A stretch of 64,000 nt of DNA from Robiginitalea sp. SC105 (GCF_014243345.1 NZ_JACLZF010000001.1:1178001-1242000), one strand, 5' to 3'; shown: positions 27,288 to 36,811, counted from the first letter of the stretch. Notes: generated from the letters alone by a model not told the origin. Translations and numbers: made by a program.

Positions 27288-28424
27288 TTAGGGCTCGACC
27301 ATGGCATTCCGCGTCCGGATGGTCCCGTCCGGATTGTGCTGTAGGCGGGTGAACTTTACGTTTCTCAAATGCGTCTGGCCGCCAGAGGTGGAACTGTCGT
27401 GAAAAAACAACCACCACTGGCCTTTGTATTCCACAATGGAATGGTGGTTGGTCCAGCCCAGTACCGGTTCCAGTATCACCCCCCGGTAGGTGAAGGGCCC
27501 GTAGGGGTTGTCGCCGGTGGCATAGGCAATGTTATGGGTGTCGCCGGTGGAATAGGACAGGTAATAGGTTCCCTCAAACCGGTGGACCCAGGCCGCCTCA
27601 AAAAAGCGCCGTTCATGGTCCCCGGCCAAAATCGGCTTGCCATTTTCGTCCAGGATCAGGACCTCCCTGGGCGGTTCGGCGAAGTTGGCCATATCTTCCG
27701 ATAGCCGGGCTACCCGGGGGGCAATTGCCGGCTGGTCATCAGCGGGGTAGACATCATCTTCCTGGTAGGTGCCCCCGGGCCACTTTTGCAGCTGGCCGCC
27801 CCAAATCCCCCCGAAGTACATGAAATACGCATTTCCATCCTGGAATATGGCCGGGTCGATACTGTAACTCCCCGGGACAGGTGTTTCCCGGGCCACAAAA
27901 GGGCCTGAAGGCGAAGCGGAGCTAGCCACCCCGATCCGGAAGATATCTTCCTTGTCCTTGGCGGGGAAATAGAAATAAAACGAATCCCCCTTCTGGGCGG
28001 CATCCGGGGCCCACAACTGCCGTCCGGCCCAGGGAACGTCCCCGATATCCAATGCGACCCCGTGGTCGGTCACCGGCCCGCCTATGCTGTCCATGGAATA
28101 AACGTGGTAATCCTTCATGTCAAAATGGCTTCCCAGGTCATCCGCAGGTACGCCGGAATCATAGTCATGCGACGGATAGACATAGACCTTTCCCTCAAAA
28201 ACATGCGCAGAAGGGTCGGCTGTGAAGAGTTCCCGGGTGAGTTCGTAAATTGTCGTATCGGTCTGGATAACAGCTTCCCGGTTCGAAGAAAGCCCTTCAG
28301 GTCCGGCAGGCTTTTTATCCCTGCAGGAGACTGCCGGCAGCAGCAGGGCAATCAGGAATACTTTGAAAACCGGCCAGGCAGGAGGGTTGACCGGCCAGGC
28401 AGGAGGGTTGATCGGAAATTTCAT
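27288..28424 (-). CDS. Glycoside hydrolase family 43-like lipoprotein
   Basis: The 378-residue product is a five-bladed propeller enzyme of the GH43 type (arabinanase/xylosidase class). The catalytic base Asp is in TADPSAHVFEGKVYVYPSHD, the pKa-modulating Asp is in SIDPAIFQDGNAYFMYF, and the acid Glu is in FFEAAWVHRFEGTYYLSY. The N-terminus has a hydrophobic signal ending LPAVSCRDK, so it is probably a lipoprotein. Before that helix lies a duplicated NPPAWPV heptapeptide caused by a 21-bp DNA repeat. I chose ATG 28424 because it is just before this signal. No Sus-type transporter is adjacent, so this is an isolated enzyme. Confidence 0.88.
   Translation of the reverse strand: MKFPINPPAWPVNPPAWPVFKVFLIALLLPAVSCRDKKPAGPEGLSSNREAVIQTDTTIYELTRELFTADPSAHVFEGKVYVYPSHDYDSGVPADDLGSHFDMKDYHVYSMDSIGGPVTDHGVALDIGDVPWAGRQLWAPDAAQKGDSFYFYFPAKDKEDIFRIGVASSASPSGPFVARETPVPGSYSIDPAIFQDGNAYFMYFGGIWGGQLQKWPGGTYQEDDVYPADDQPAIAPRVARLSEDMANFAEPPREVLILDENGKPILAGDHERRFFEAAWVHRFEGTYYLSYSTGDTHNIAYATGDNPYGPFTYRGVILEPVLGWTNHHSIVEYKGQWWLFFHDSSTSGGQTHLRNVKFTRLQHNPDGTIRTRNAMVEP
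28370..28411. repeat. Exact 21-bp tandem duplication in the GH43 signal peptide
   Basis: Two identical 21-base units (28370-28390 and 28391-28411) lie head to tail. Because 21 is a multiple of three, the reading frame is kept and seven residues (NPPAWPV) occur twice ahead of the hydrophobic core of the signal peptide. Confidence 0.95.
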
Positions 28425-28606
28425 AGGTGCAGGAAATTTAGGATTGTAACGCTTGTAAACATAAATATAGGAAAGAAGGCCAATTGAGGTGCGGAACTGT
28501 CTGATCTTTTGAGGGAAGTCTATTTCATTGCGGCCCCAGGCCACCTGACGATAGTCTGCGGAAGTATCACGGGTCAGGTTGCCCCTAATGGGTATTGGGC
28601 AAGTGC

Positions 28607-29143
28607 CTACCGGTCCGAAAACCGGATTTCGCTTACTTTCTCAAAGACATCGGCTTCCAGTTTCTTGGAATCCGCGTCCAGCAGGTCCGGGTCTACCACC
28701 CACTGCATGAAATCGATCACAGGGACCCGCGTTACCATGCCGCCCTGCATTTCCCGCACCAGCTCCTCGTCCCGGGCGTGTTCCAGCAGGACCTCATCCA
28801 GTTCCTCATATTGTTGCCGCGCCAGCGCCCAAAAGGCATAGGCCCGTACCACGGCATTTTTATGAGTAGTCAACTGCAGCAGTTCGTCTGTGCAGGCGAG
28901 CTCCGAAAGTTTCACGAAGTTCCGGTACTGGGCGGAGGTTTCCCCTGTGAAACCGACATACGGGCCGTGGATCTGGTTGACGACTGCCAGGGTGTCCGCC
29001 AGTTGGAGGATGTGTTCCGGGATTTCCACTACCCCGGTTTCCGCACCCGCAGGTTCCGGGGAATCGCCGGATTGTGCAAAGGATACTGCCGGAAGGGCCA
29101 GCAGGCAAAAAAAAGCAGACGCAAATAAGGGCTTCAGGTCCAT
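28607..29143 (-). CDS. Secreted HEAT-like repeat protein
   Basis: The 178-residue product starts with a clear signal peptide (FASAFFCLLALPAVSFAQS). The mature part has a Pro/Glu/Gly-rich start, then helices with the spacing of HEAT repeats (FVKLSELACTDELLQLTTHKNAVVRAYAFWALARQ). It is too short for a confident family assignment and the function is unknown. I chose ATG 29143, which places the signal peptide at the N-terminus and follows a promoter-like element; another in-frame ATG 12 codons upstream lacks support. Confidence 0.7.
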   Translation of the reverse strand: MDLKPLFASAFFCLLALPAVSFAQSGDSPEPAGAETGVVEIPEHILQLADTLAVVNQIHGPYVGFTGETSAQYRNFVKLSELACTDELLQLTTHKNAVVRAYAFWALARQQYEELDEVLLEHARDEELVREMQGGMVTRVPVIDFMQWVVDPDLLDADSKKLEADVFEKVSEIRFSDR

Positions 29144-29161
29144 GGAATCTGTAAGTTGCTG

Positions 29162-29193
29162 CAAATGTACGGACTGCACCCTTAAAATTCCAA
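29162..29193 (-). promoter_or_regulatory. Promoter before the HEAT-like gene
   Basis: On the minus strand TACATTTG (29169-29162) is a perfect -7 element. A TTG lies 21 bases upstream (29193-29191). The ATG follows after 18 bases. Confidence 0.6.
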
Positions 29194-29229
29194 AGGACCA
29201 GCCAGGGTTTTTTACCAGTTGACGGCAAT

Positions 29230-30045
29230 TTATTCCAAAGGCATATTCCCGGTCTCAACGGCAATCCGTTCCAGGGCTTCCCCGGACAGGGTGATCAGGT
29301 TGTTGTAGCGGCTCAACTTATAGAGGCGGAAGTCCAGGGATTCCCGGACCATGCTTTCAAACCGGGAGTCTTGTATCAGGGACTCGTAGTCCAGCGGTAA
29401 GTAGCCGATATGCCGTGTAACGGGGACCCCCTGGAAGGTTTGGCGGATCGGAAACCGGATGCTGTCCGTATCCAGGACCATGTCGTGGGTAATCGCCGTA
29501 TCGTTGAATATTCGGAAATGCTCAAGGTAATATCCGGAGAAATAGGTGTCCAGGTCCGGATAAAACTGGTATTCCCTGGAAAGGCGGGGGTAGAGGGATT
29601 CGTACATTCCCTTGAGGACATTCCGGAGCTGTTCGTCTTCCACATGCTCCAGCCCCAGGGCCTTCAGGTTTTCGTAACCGGCGGTAGGGGGGGTTGTAAA
29701 CTCATCTTTTTTCAGGTAATAAAAGTCAAAGGCCAGTGCCTGATCAAAGGGTTGTTCGCCCCGGAAGAGTTTGGCGATGCGACGGTTGCTTTTCAAACCC
29801 TGCAGGTGAAGGGCCTTGTCCAGGCGCAGGTCACCCAGGTTGCGGCGGATATCATCGGCTACCTGCCCGAGAATGGCATTCTTCTGCCTGCTGATTTTTA
29901 CGGATTCGTTGTAGTTGTCTACCCGGAGGGCCAGCAGGATTCCGATCACCACCAGTAAAACTTCTCCCAATGCATAGAGCAGGTAGGTGGTAAGCCGGTT
30001 CCGGGCGAGCAATCCGCGGCGGATTTTTCTGAAAAGGGATATCAT
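29230..30045 (-). CDS. DUF6090-type membrane-anchored protein
   Basis: The 271-residue product has the N-terminal pattern common in flavobacteria: a basic FRKIRRGLLARNRLTTYLLYALGE stretch, one membrane helix (VLLVVIGILLALRVDNYNE) and a long predicted periplasmic helical domain. I relate it to the DUF6090 family from this pattern. The remainder is rich in charged and aromatic residues, with no catalytic motif that I can recognise. It lies 59 bases after the antiporter gene on the same strand. Function unknown. Confidence 0.75.
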   Translation of the reverse strand: MISLFRKIRRGLLARNRLTTYLLYALGEVLLVVIGILLALRVDNYNESVKISRQKNAILGQVADDIRRNLGDLRLDKALHLQGLKSNRRIAKLFRGEQPFDQALAFDFYYLKKDEFTTPPTAGYENLKALGLEHVEDEQLRNVLKGMYESLYPRLSREYQFYPDLDTYFSGYYLEHFRIFNDTAITHDMVLDTDSIRFPIRQTFQGVPVTRHIGYLPLDYESLIQDSRFESMVRESLDFRLYKLSRYNNLITLSGEALERIAVETGNMPLE

Positions 30046-30104
30046 GGTACGTTTATCGGCCTAAATATAAGGGGATAATATAAATGGTTCTATGGGCGCC
30101 TTTG

Positions 30105-31490
30105 CTACCCGTCCCTCCCGTTGGCCTCTCCGGGGTCACTATGGTGGCCGGGATCAGCAGTGTTCCCTGGCAGGTCACCCCGAACCGCTCTTCCTTCCCC
30201 GAAGGCATCCCCACTGACGTCCCCGTCAGGCAAGGATTCCCCTTCGGCGTCGTATGCATCATCCAGGCGGTCGTATTCCTGGTCGATGCCATCCAGCAGG
30301 GTTGCCGGTTTCTTTTTGTCCCGGATCATCGCCCAGGTCATCACCAGGCTCGTTCCTATTATAATGAAGAGCAGGATACCCGGATCGAAACCTGGGACAA
30401 CCGCCTCCGGGGGGATGGCATAAAAGAGCAGGACCGTGATCAGCCCCCGGGGCGCGATAAAGAGCTGGGGGGTATAATCCTTTCCGAAAAAGGGACGCAA
30501 CAGGGCAAAGCGGATGGCGTAAACGGATGCCAGGATCAGGATGCTGATGAGCAGCACTTTGAGGCTCAGCAGGGAGGACAGCACGATGGTGAGCCCAAAG
30601 ACCACGAAGAAAAAAGTCCGCACCACAAAGGCGGTCTCCAGGGTGATGATGTGGAGTTCGTGGTAGATTTGTTTGGCGCGCTCCACTTTCAGATAGGGCC
30701 GAAGCGGCCCGGCAAAGAACAGTTTCATATTGGCGATGACCAGGCCGAATACCAGGATGATGATCAGGGAGCTCAGGTGCAGTTTCTTCCCGATCGCATA
30801 GAGCAGCAACAGGACGGCAATCAGCAGGAACTGCTTGGCCTGGCTTTTGATCCCCTGGAAAATGAGGATGATGCCATAACTGGCCAACAGGGCAATCACG
30901 ACCGTCAGGAGGATGGTCCCGGCAAAACCGGCGGGCCCGACGGCTTCCGCCGGGTTGAGCTGGCCTGCCAGGAAATAGAAAAGGATGATGCCGGCGATAT
31001 CCGAGAAGGTGCTTTCATAGATGTGGAATTCTTTTTTTTCCGGCGAGAGTCCGCCCACGCTCGGGATGATGATGGCGCTGGACAGGATGGAAAGGGGCGT
31101 CGCGTAGAGCCAGGCGGTAGCGGTATCCATCCCCGGGACCAGTGCTTCCAGGATTAGCGCGGCCACCCATACCGATGCGAGCAACCCGGCCAGGGCAATG
31201 AACAGGGCCTTTAGGATGGGCCAGATTTTGTCCCTCCGGAGCTCGAGTTCCAGGGCGGCCTCCAGCACGATCATGATCAGCCCGACAATGCCCAGGACCT
31301 CGAGGGCGCCAAAGAGGTCCGGCAGGTCTGCCCCGAACACCCGCAACCCGTAGTTGATCAGCACCCCGAGCACGATCAGCATCAAAACGGATGGGATGCT
31401 GGTCTTTCGGGAGAGGCCGTTGAACCAGAAAGAGAGGATCAGGATCACGGAGGCGGCAATGATGAGGTTGTAGGAGGAAAAGAGTTCCAT
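30105..31490 (-). CDS. Cation:proton antiporter (CPA family)
   Basis: The 461-residue product has about a dozen membrane helices and resembles monovalent cation:proton antiporters. Recognisable parts are IPSVLMLIVLGVLINYG in helix 2, VLEAALELELRRD, the TPLSILSSAIIIPSVGGLSPEKKEF segment, and the ESTFSDIAGII motif with the essential acidic pair region in the ion-binding core. The last 70 residues after the final helix form a hydrophilic tail very rich in Asp, Gly and Glu, without a TrkA-N domain. Na+ or K+ export for pH or salt homeostasis is likely. Start ATG 31490 lies just before helix 1. Confidence 0.9.
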   Translation of the reverse strand: MELFSSYNLIIAASVILILSFWFNGLSRKTSIPSVLMLIVLGVLINYGLRVFGADLPDLFGALEVLGIVGLIMIVLEAALELELRRDKIWPILKALFIALAGLLASVWVAALILEALVPGMDTATAWLYATPLSILSSAIIIPSVGGLSPEKKEFHIYESTFSDIAGIILFYFLAGQLNPAEAVGPAGFAGTILLTVVIALLASYGIILIFQGIKSQAKQFLLIAVLLLLYAIGKKLHLSSLIIILVFGLVIANMKLFFAGPLRPYLKVERAKQIYHELHIITLETAFVVRTFFFVVFGLTIVLSSLLSLKVLLISILILASVYAIRFALLRPFFGKDYTPQLFIAPRGLITVLLFYAIPPEAVVPGFDPGILLFIIIGTSLVMTWAMIRDKKKPATLLDGIDQEYDRLDDAYDAEGESLPDGDVSGDAFGEGRAVRGDLPGNTADPGHHSDPGEANGRDG

Positions 31491-31592
31491 GGTTTGGCAG
31501 GTTTGGCGGTTGGCGCTAAGATACCGGAATAAAGGCGCCGTATATACTTAAAACTTAGGCAGGAACATTTTAGTATATCCAAGAAAAAGTCT

Positions 31593-31600
31593 TATATTTG
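31593..31600 (+). promoter_or_regulatory. Promoter of rimP-nusA-infB (-7 element)
   Basis: TATATTTG fits TAnnTTTG exactly. At the 19-base spacing the -33 position is TAG instead of TTG, inside a T-rich run (attttag). The expected transcript start is a few bases downstream, about 25 bases before the leader hairpin. Confidence 0.65.
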
Positions 31601-31629
31601 CAGCACTTATAGAATAATAGGTTATTCAT

Positions 31630-31654
31630 GAGGGGACAATTAGTCCCCTCTTTT
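31630..31654 (+). promoter_or_regulatory. Terminator-like attenuator hairpin in the rimP leader
   Basis: A perfect 8-bp stem (gaggggac with gtcccctc, 5-base loop aatta) is followed directly by TTTTG. It lies between the -7 element at 31593-31600 and the rimP start at 31683, so transcripts must pass a terminator to reach rimP-nusA-infB. Because NusA itself controls pausing and termination, feedback attenuation is an attractive but untested explanation. Confidence 0.7.
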
Positions 31655-31682
31655 GTTGCCACTAAGTAAAGAATACGGCGCC

Positions 31683-32156
31683 ATGGAAGGCAATCGGTTG
31701 CACAAACGCGTAAGCGAACTGCTGGAGGAGGCCCTCGGGGCCCGGCCGGAATTGTTCCTGATCGATCTGAAAGTAAATCCGGACCAGTCCATCCAGGTAA
31801 CCCTGGACGGAGACGAGGGGGTGAGCCTGCAGGATTGTATGGATATCAGCCGGGCAATTGAACACTCCCTGGACCGGGATGCGTTTGATTTTTCACTGGA
31901 AGTGGGTTCTGCAGGGGCTACGGCACCGTTGGTGCTCCCCCGGCAGTTTCACAAGCACATCGGCCGAAAGCTGGCCGTGCGTCGCGAGGGCAGGGAGCTC
32001 GAAGGCACCCTGACGGCAGCGGACGAAAAGGACATCACCCTGAGCTGGAAGGCCCGGGAACCCAAGCCCGTGGGCAAGGGGAAACATACCGTTCGGAAAG
32101 AGGAAAAAATACCGCATTCCGAAATTGAACAGGCAAAAGTTGTTTTAAAATTTTAA
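31683..32156 (+). CDS. rimP: Ribosome maturation factor RimP
   Basis: RimP assists assembly of the 30S subunit. The 157-residue product has the two-domain layout: an N-terminal alpha/beta domain with FLIDLKVNPDQSIQVTLDGDEGVSLQDCMDISR and FSLEVGSAGATAPL in place of the usual SPGLDRPL, then a C-terminal Sm-like barrel (HIGRKLAVRREGRELEGTLTAADEKDITL). I chose ATG 31683; an upstream TTG in frame lies inside the leader hairpin's tail and adds ten atypical residues. It is followed after 15 bases by nusA, the standard rimP-nusA-infB order. Confidence 0.93.
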   Translation: MEGNRLHKRVSELLEEALGARPELFLIDLKVNPDQSIQVTLDGDEGVSLQDCMDISRAIEHSLDRDAFDFSLEVGSAGATAPLVLPRQFHKHIGRKLAVRREGRELEGTLTAADEKDITLSWKAREPKPVGKGKHTVRKEEKIPHSEIEQAKVVLKF

Positions 32157-32171
32157 CGGCAGATTGTAAAA

Positions 32172-33404
32172 ATGGAAAATCTCGCATTGATCGAATCTTT
32201 CTCCGAGTTCAAGGACGATAAGTTCATTGACCGGGTAACGCTCATGGCCATCCTGGAAGAAGTGTTCCGGGCCGCCCTCAAGCGCAAGTTTGGCTCGGAT
32301 GATAACTTTGATATCATCATCAACCCCGATAAGGGGGACCTGGAAATCTGGAGGAACCGCGTGGTGGTTCCCGACGGGGAGGTGGAAGAGCCCAACGAGG
32401 AGATCTCCCTGACCGAAGCCCGGAAAATCGAGCCCGACTTTGAAGTGGGGGAGGATGTTTCCGAGGAGGTAAAACTCATCGATCTGGGACGCCGGGCCAT
32501 ACTCGCCCTGCGGCAGAACCTGATCGCAAAGATCCACGAGCACGACAATACGACCATCTACAAGCAGTTCAAGGACCTGGAAGGAGAAATTTACACGGCC
32601 GAGGTGCATCATATCCGCCACAAGGCCATCATCCTGCTGGACGACGAGGGCAACGAGCTGATCATGCCCAAGGAAAAGCAGATCCCGTCCGACTTCTTCC
32701 GCAAGGGGGACAACGTACGCGGCATCATAGAGAGTGTGGAGCTCAAGGGCAACAAGCCCCTGATCATCATGTCCCGCACCTCGCCCAAATTCCTCGAACA
32801 ACTCTTCCACCAGGAGATCCCCGAGGTATTCGACGGGTTGATCACCATCAAGAAGGCGGTTCGCATCCCCGGCGAAAAAGCCAAGGTTGCCGTGGATTCC
32901 TACGACGACCGCATCGACCCGGTCGGTGCCTGCGTGGGGATGAAGGGGTCCCGTATCCACGGCATTGTCCGGGAACTGGGCAACGAGAATATCGACGTGA
33001 TCAACTGGACCAACAACCCCCAGCTCATGGTAACCCGTTCCCTGAGCCCGGCGCGGGTAACCCAGGTAAAGCTGAACGACGAGAACATGACGGCCCAGGT
33101 ATACCTGAAGCCGGAGGAGGTCTCCAAGGCCATTGGCCGCGGCGGCCATAATATCCGCCTGGCCGGGCAGCTTACCGGCTACGAGATCGACGTGTTCCGC
33201 GAAGGCGTGGAAGAGGATGTGGAGCTCACCGAATTCCGGGATGAGATTGAGGAATGGATCATCATGGAGCTTCGCAAAATTGGTCTGGATACCGCCCGTG
33301 CGGTACTGGAACAGGATGTGGAAGACCTGGTGAAACGGACCGATTTAGAGGAGGAGACCATTTTGGATGTGATCCGTATCCTCAAGGAAGAATTTGAAGA
33401 TTAA
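32172..33404 (+). CDS. nusA: Transcription termination/antitermination factor NusA
   Basis: NusA binds RNA polymerase and modulates pausing, termination and antitermination. The 410-residue product has the N-terminal polymerase-binding domain (about 1-125), an S1 domain (about 130-200, with GEIYTAEVHHIRHKAIILL), and two KH domains (VAVDSYDDRIDPVGACVGMKGSRI, and KPEEVSKAIGRGGHNIRLAGQLTGYEIDVF). It ends soon after the KH domains, so it lacks the C-terminal acidic repeats of E. coli NusA, as is usual in this phylum. It lies in the rimP-nusA-infB operon, 41 bases before infB. Confidence 0.97.
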   Translation: MENLALIESFSEFKDDKFIDRVTLMAILEEVFRAALKRKFGSDDNFDIIINPDKGDLEIWRNRVVVPDGEVEEPNEEISLTEARKIEPDFEVGEDVSEEVKLIDLGRRAILALRQNLIAKIHEHDNTTIYKQFKDLEGEIYTAEVHHIRHKAIILLDDEGNELIMPKEKQIPSDFFRKGDNVRGIIESVELKGNKPLIIMSRTSPKFLEQLFHQEIPEVFDGLITIKKAVRIPGEKAKVAVDSYDDRIDPVGACVGMKGSRIHGIVRELGNENIDVINWTNNPQLMVTRSLSPARVTQVKLNDENMTAQVYLKPEEVSKAIGRGGHNIRLAGQLTGYEIDVFREGVEEDVELTEFRDEIEEWIIMELRKIGLDTARAVLEQDVEDLVKRTDLEEETILDVIRILKEEFED

Positions 33405-33445
33405 GCTATATATTAGCACTTTTATTGTAAGAACGAACGATTTCT

Positions 33446-36094
33446 ATGGCAGAAAACGCAACCATAAGGCTTAATAAAGTCCTTAGAGAACTCAATATTT
33501 CGCTGGACAGGGCGGTAGACTACCTTGCCTCCAAGGGGCATGATGTGGATGCGCGTCCCACGACCAAAATTTCCGGCGAGGTGTACCAGGTTTTGCTGGA
33601 TGAGTTCCGCTCGGACAAGAGCAAAAAGGTTGCCTCCAAGGAAGTAGGGGAGGAGAAGCGGAAGGAGAAGGAAGCGCTTCGTCAACAATTGGAACAGGAA
33701 CAGGAAGAGAGAAGGCTTGCCCGCGAAAAAAGGCAGGCCCCTGCCGAAGTTGTCCGGGCGAAGGCCGACCTGGCCGGGCCCAAGCAGGTGGGTAAAATCG
33801 ACCTGGATGCTCCTAAGAAGAAGGAGGCCCCGGTTAAGGAGGAGCCCGCAGCCGAAGAACCGGCCGCTGAGGCGCCCAAGGCCGTTGAACAGCCGCCCGC
33901 CGAAGAACCTGCAGCCGAAAAACCGGTTGCCGAGGCACCCGCACCCGAGAAACCTGCCGAGAAACCGGCTGCTGAAAAGCCGGACGTGGTAGAAACCGAA
34001 TACAAAAAACTTTCCGGGCCCACCATCAAGGACAAGATCGACCTGTCCCAGTTCGAAAAGAAGAAAAAGACAGAGAAAAAGGACGACGGCGACCGCAAGC
34101 GCCGCCGCCGCCGCATTACCAGCAAAACGGATGCCGGCCGTGGCAAGACGGGGGGCAGAAAGGCACGTTCTGCAGTCGGTAAGGTGGAACCTACCGAAGA
34201 GGAAGTGCAAAAGCAGGTGCGGGAAACCCTGGAAAAGCTCCAGGGCAAGTCCAAGAAAGGCAAGGGCGCCAAATACCGACGCGACAAACGGGACCAGCAC
34301 CGCCAGCAATCCGAAAAGGACCTGGAAGCCCAGGAACTGGAAAACAAAACACTCAAAGTAACCGAATTCGTTACCGTGGGAGAGGTGGCCACCATGATGG
34401 ACGTTTCCACCACGGAGATCATTTCTGCCTGCATGTCGCTCGGGATCATGGTTACCATGAACCAGCGCCTCGATGCGGAAACCCTTTCCATCGTAGCCGA
34501 GGAATTCGGGTATGAAGTGGAGTTTGTAACGGCGGAAATCGACGAATCCATTGAAGAGGAGGACGATGCACCGGAAGACCTGAAACCCCGTGCCCCCATC
34601 GTTACCGTCATGGGCCACGTAGACCACGGTAAGACCTCCCTCCTCGATTATATCCGGGAGGAAAACGTGATCGCGGGCGAAAGCGGGGGGATAACCCAGC
34701 ACATCGGTGCCTATGGCGTTTCCCTGGAGAACGGACAGAAGATCGCCTTCCTCGATACCCCGGGCCACGAAGCTTTTACCGCCATGCGGGCCCGCGGGGC
34801 ACAGGTAACCGATATTGCAATCATCGTGATTGCTGCGGACGACGACATCATGCCGCAGACCAAGGAAGCCATCAGCCACGCCCAGGCTGCCGGGGTGCCC
34901 ATTGTCTTTGCCATCAACAAGGTGGACAAACCGACGGCCAACCCCGAAAAGATCAAGGAAGGGCTTGCCAATATGAATTTGCTCGTGGAAGACTGGGGCG
35001 GTAAGATCCAGTCGCACGACATCTCGGCAAAGACCGGACAGGGGGTCAAGGAACTCCTGGAAAAGGTATTGCTCGAGGCGGAACTCCTCGAACTCAAGGC
35101 AAACCCGGACAAAAACGCATCGGGAACCGTTGTGGAAGCATTCCTGGACAAGGGCCGGGGTTACGTATCCACCGTGCTGGTGACCGCCGGGACCTTGCAC
35201 ATAGGAGATTATGTACTGGCGGGGACTTGCAGCGGCAAGGTCAAAGCCATGCAGGACGAACGCGGCAAAAGCGTCAAATCGGCCGGACCCTCTACCCCCA
35301 TATCCATTTTGGGGCTGGACGGGGCACCCCAGGCCGGGGATAAATTCAACGTGCTGGAGGATGAGCGGGAGGCGAAACAAATCGCGTCCAAGCGTTCCCA
35401 ACTGTTGCGGGAGCAAAACGTCAGGACCCAGCGCCACATTACCCTGGATGAAATCGGCCGGCGGATTGCCCTCGGGGATTTCCAGGAGCTCAACATCATC
35501 CTCAAGGGAGATGTGGATGGTTCCGTGGAAGCCCTTTCGGACTCCTTCCAGAAGTTGTCCACGGACGAGATCCAGGTCAACATCATCCACAAGGGCGTGG
35601 GTGCCATTACGGAATCGGACGTGTTGCTGGCCTCAGCCTCAGACGCGATCATCATCGGGTTTAATGTCCGTCCCATGGGCAATGCCCGGGATGTGGCCGA
35701 CAAGGAGGAAATCGATATCCGGATGTATTCCATCATCTACGACGCCATCAACGACGTCAAGGATGCCATGGAAGGCATGCTCTCCCCCGAAATCAAGGAG
35801 GAAGTTACCGGTACGGCCGAAATCCGCGAAACCTTCAAGATCTCCAAGATCGGGACCATTGCGGGTTGTATGGTTACCAGCGGCAAGGTATTCCGCAACT
35901 CCAATATCCGCCTGATCCGCGATGGTGTGGTCATTTACACCGGGGAGCTGGCTTCCCTGAAGCGGTTCAAGGACGATGTGAAGGAAGTATCCAAGGGGTA
36001 CGATTGCGGCCTGCAGATCAAGAATTACAACGATATACGGGAGGGTGACATTGTGGAGGCCTTCCAGGAAGTGGCAGTCAAAAAGACACTTTAA
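33446..36094 (+). CDS. infB: Translation initiation factor IF-2
   Basis: IF-2 is the GTPase that brings fMet-tRNA to the 30S subunit and promotes subunit joining. The 882-residue product starts with an IF2N domain ([27 protein letters not shown]), then a long charged region rich in Ala, Pro, Glu and Lys (about 60-300), then a second IF2N region. The G domain starts near residue 390 with G1 GHVDHGKT, then DTPGHEAF and NKVDKP. Domains II, III ([14 protein letters not shown]) and IV (the fMet-binding C-terminal domain) follow in order. Last gene of the operon, followed by a probable terminator. Confidence 0.98.
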   Translation: MAENATIRLNKVLRELNISLDRAVDYLASKGHDVDARPTTKISGEVYQVLLDEFRSDKSKKVASKEVGEEKRKEKEALRQQLEQEQEERRLAREKRQAPAEVVRAKADLAGPKQVGKIDLDAPKKKEAPVKEEPAAEEPAAEAPKAVEQPPAEEPAAEKPVAEAPAPEKPAEKPAAEKPDVVETEYKKLSGPTIKDKIDLSQFEKKKKTEKKDDGDRKRRRRRITSKTDAGRGKTGGRKARSAVGKVEPTEEEVQKQVRETLEKLQGKSKKGKGAKYRRDKRDQHRQQSEKDLEAQELENKTLKVTEFVTVGEVATMMDVSTTEIISACMSLGIMVTMNQRLDAETLSIVAEEFGYEVEFVTAEIDESIEEEDDAPEDLKPRAPIVTVMGHVDHGKTSLLDYIREENVIAGESGGITQHIGAYGVSLENGQKIAFLDTPGHEAFTAMRARGAQVTDIAIIVIAADDDIMPQTKEAISHAQAAGVPIVFAINKVDKPTANPEKIKEGLANMNLLVEDWGGKIQSHDISAKTGQGVKELLEKVLLEAELLELKANPDKNASGTVVEAFLDKGRGYVSTVLVTAGTLHIGDYVLAGTCSGKVKAMQDERGKSVKSAGPSTPISILGLDGAPQAGDKFNVLEDEREAKQIASKRSQLLREQNVRTQRHITLDEIGRRIALGDFQELNIILKGDVDGSVEALSDSFQKLSTDEIQVNIIHKGVGAITESDVLLASASDAIIIGFNVRPMGNARDVADKEEIDIRMYSIIYDAINDVKDAMEGMLSPEIKEEVTGTAEIRETFKISKIGTIAGCMVTSGKVFRNSNIRLIRDGVVIYTGELASLKRFKDDVKEVSKGYDCGLQIKNYNDIREGDIVEAFQEVAVKKTL

Positions 36095-36150
36095 CACGTT
36101 TCAGGGAAGGGAGGAATCCCCATTCCCAAAGAGCGATAAACAGGATTCAA

Positions 36151-36190
36151 AACCCGGATGGCAACCAACCCGTCCGGGTTTGTTGTTTTC
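36151..36190. terminator. Probable terminator after infB
   Basis: An 8-bp stem aacccgga/tccgggtt (36151-36158 with 36173-36180) with a 14-base loop is followed by ttgttgttttc on the plus strand. On the minus strand it could also serve the SPOR-domain gene that ends at 36239. Confidence 0.6.
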
Positions 36191-36238
36191 GGGCTGGTTT
36201 GGATAAAGGGCAGGCCTCGCTTTTGGTATCGGAAGCAG

Positions 36239-36613
36239 TTAATTTTCGCGGTCCCCGGGGCGAAGGAGCAGGGCACCCGGGAATTTCTTGCGGACTTCGG
36301 CAAACTCCCGCTCGGCTTCGAGCCGCTCCCTGAAACGCCCTACCTGCACGCGGTAGGTCGGGGAATCGAAGACGATTTTGGCTGTCCACTTCGGGAATTC
36401 CTGTTCCACGTCCCCTTTCAGTTCTTCGGCGAACGAGTAGTTGCCGAATCCCACCTGTATGGTATAGAAATCCGCCTCGCTGTTGCTTTGGGTGTAGATC
36501 TGCAGCAATTTGCCGATCTCCGGGTCCTGTTCGATGGATATCCGCCCGCTCTGTGCATGGAGCCCGGCAGCTGCGGAAAGAAACAAAGTAAGGATGGCCA
36601 ACCGGTTTCGCAT
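36239..36613 (-). CDS. Secreted SPOR-domain protein
   Basis: The 124-residue product has a signal peptide (AILTLFLSAAAGLHAQ) and one C-terminal domain with the SPOR pattern: FYTIQVGFGNYSFAEELKGD at the first strand, TYRVQVGRFRERLEAEREFAEVRK at the repeat half. SPOR domains bind denuded peptidoglycan, often at the division site. I chose ATG 36613 because it places the signal peptide at the N-terminus; the frame continues upstream without support. It is a single gene that converges on infB. Confidence 0.85.
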   Translation of the reverse strand: MRNRLAILTLFLSAAAGLHAQSGRISIEQDPEIGKLLQIYTQSNSEADFYTIQVGFGNYSFAEELKGDVEQEFPKWTAKIVFDSPTYRVQVGRFRERLEAEREFAEVRKKFPGALLLRPGDREN

Positions 36614-36751
36614 GGTGTGGAAAAGGTGTTTTTCAGAGGGGGTAAAGGTACTTTTTTTAGGTGTTCCGAATATAGTAAAAAGCATTATTTAGAACGTTTA
36701 TAAATTAGAAATTATAAAACCTTTAAGATTTCCAAAATAAAGTCTATGTCG

Positions 36752-36759
36752 TATTTTTG
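36752..36759 (+). promoter_or_regulatory. -7 element of the act-cox operon
   Basis: TATTTTTG fits TAnnTTTG. At the 19-base spacing the -33 position reads TTC. If used, the mRNA would have a leader of about 170 bases before actA, which is long for this genome. Confidence 0.5.
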
Positions 36760-36811
36760 CTGACAATTTGGGCGCAATTTTAATGGCCTTCAAGGGGCTT
36801 TAATTAGCGAA

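Noticed and set aside
27239-27307. Longer start for the VIT1-type transporter
   Set aside because: It would overlap the GH43 stop and adds a non-hydrophobic, atypical N-terminus.
31653-31682. TTG start for rimP
   Set aside because: It lies in the tail of the leader hairpin, and ATG 31683 gives a normal RimP N-terminus.
33422-35590. 722-codon open frame antisense to infB
   Set aside because: High G+C and biased codons leave antisense frames free of stops. IF-2 on the plus strand is certain.
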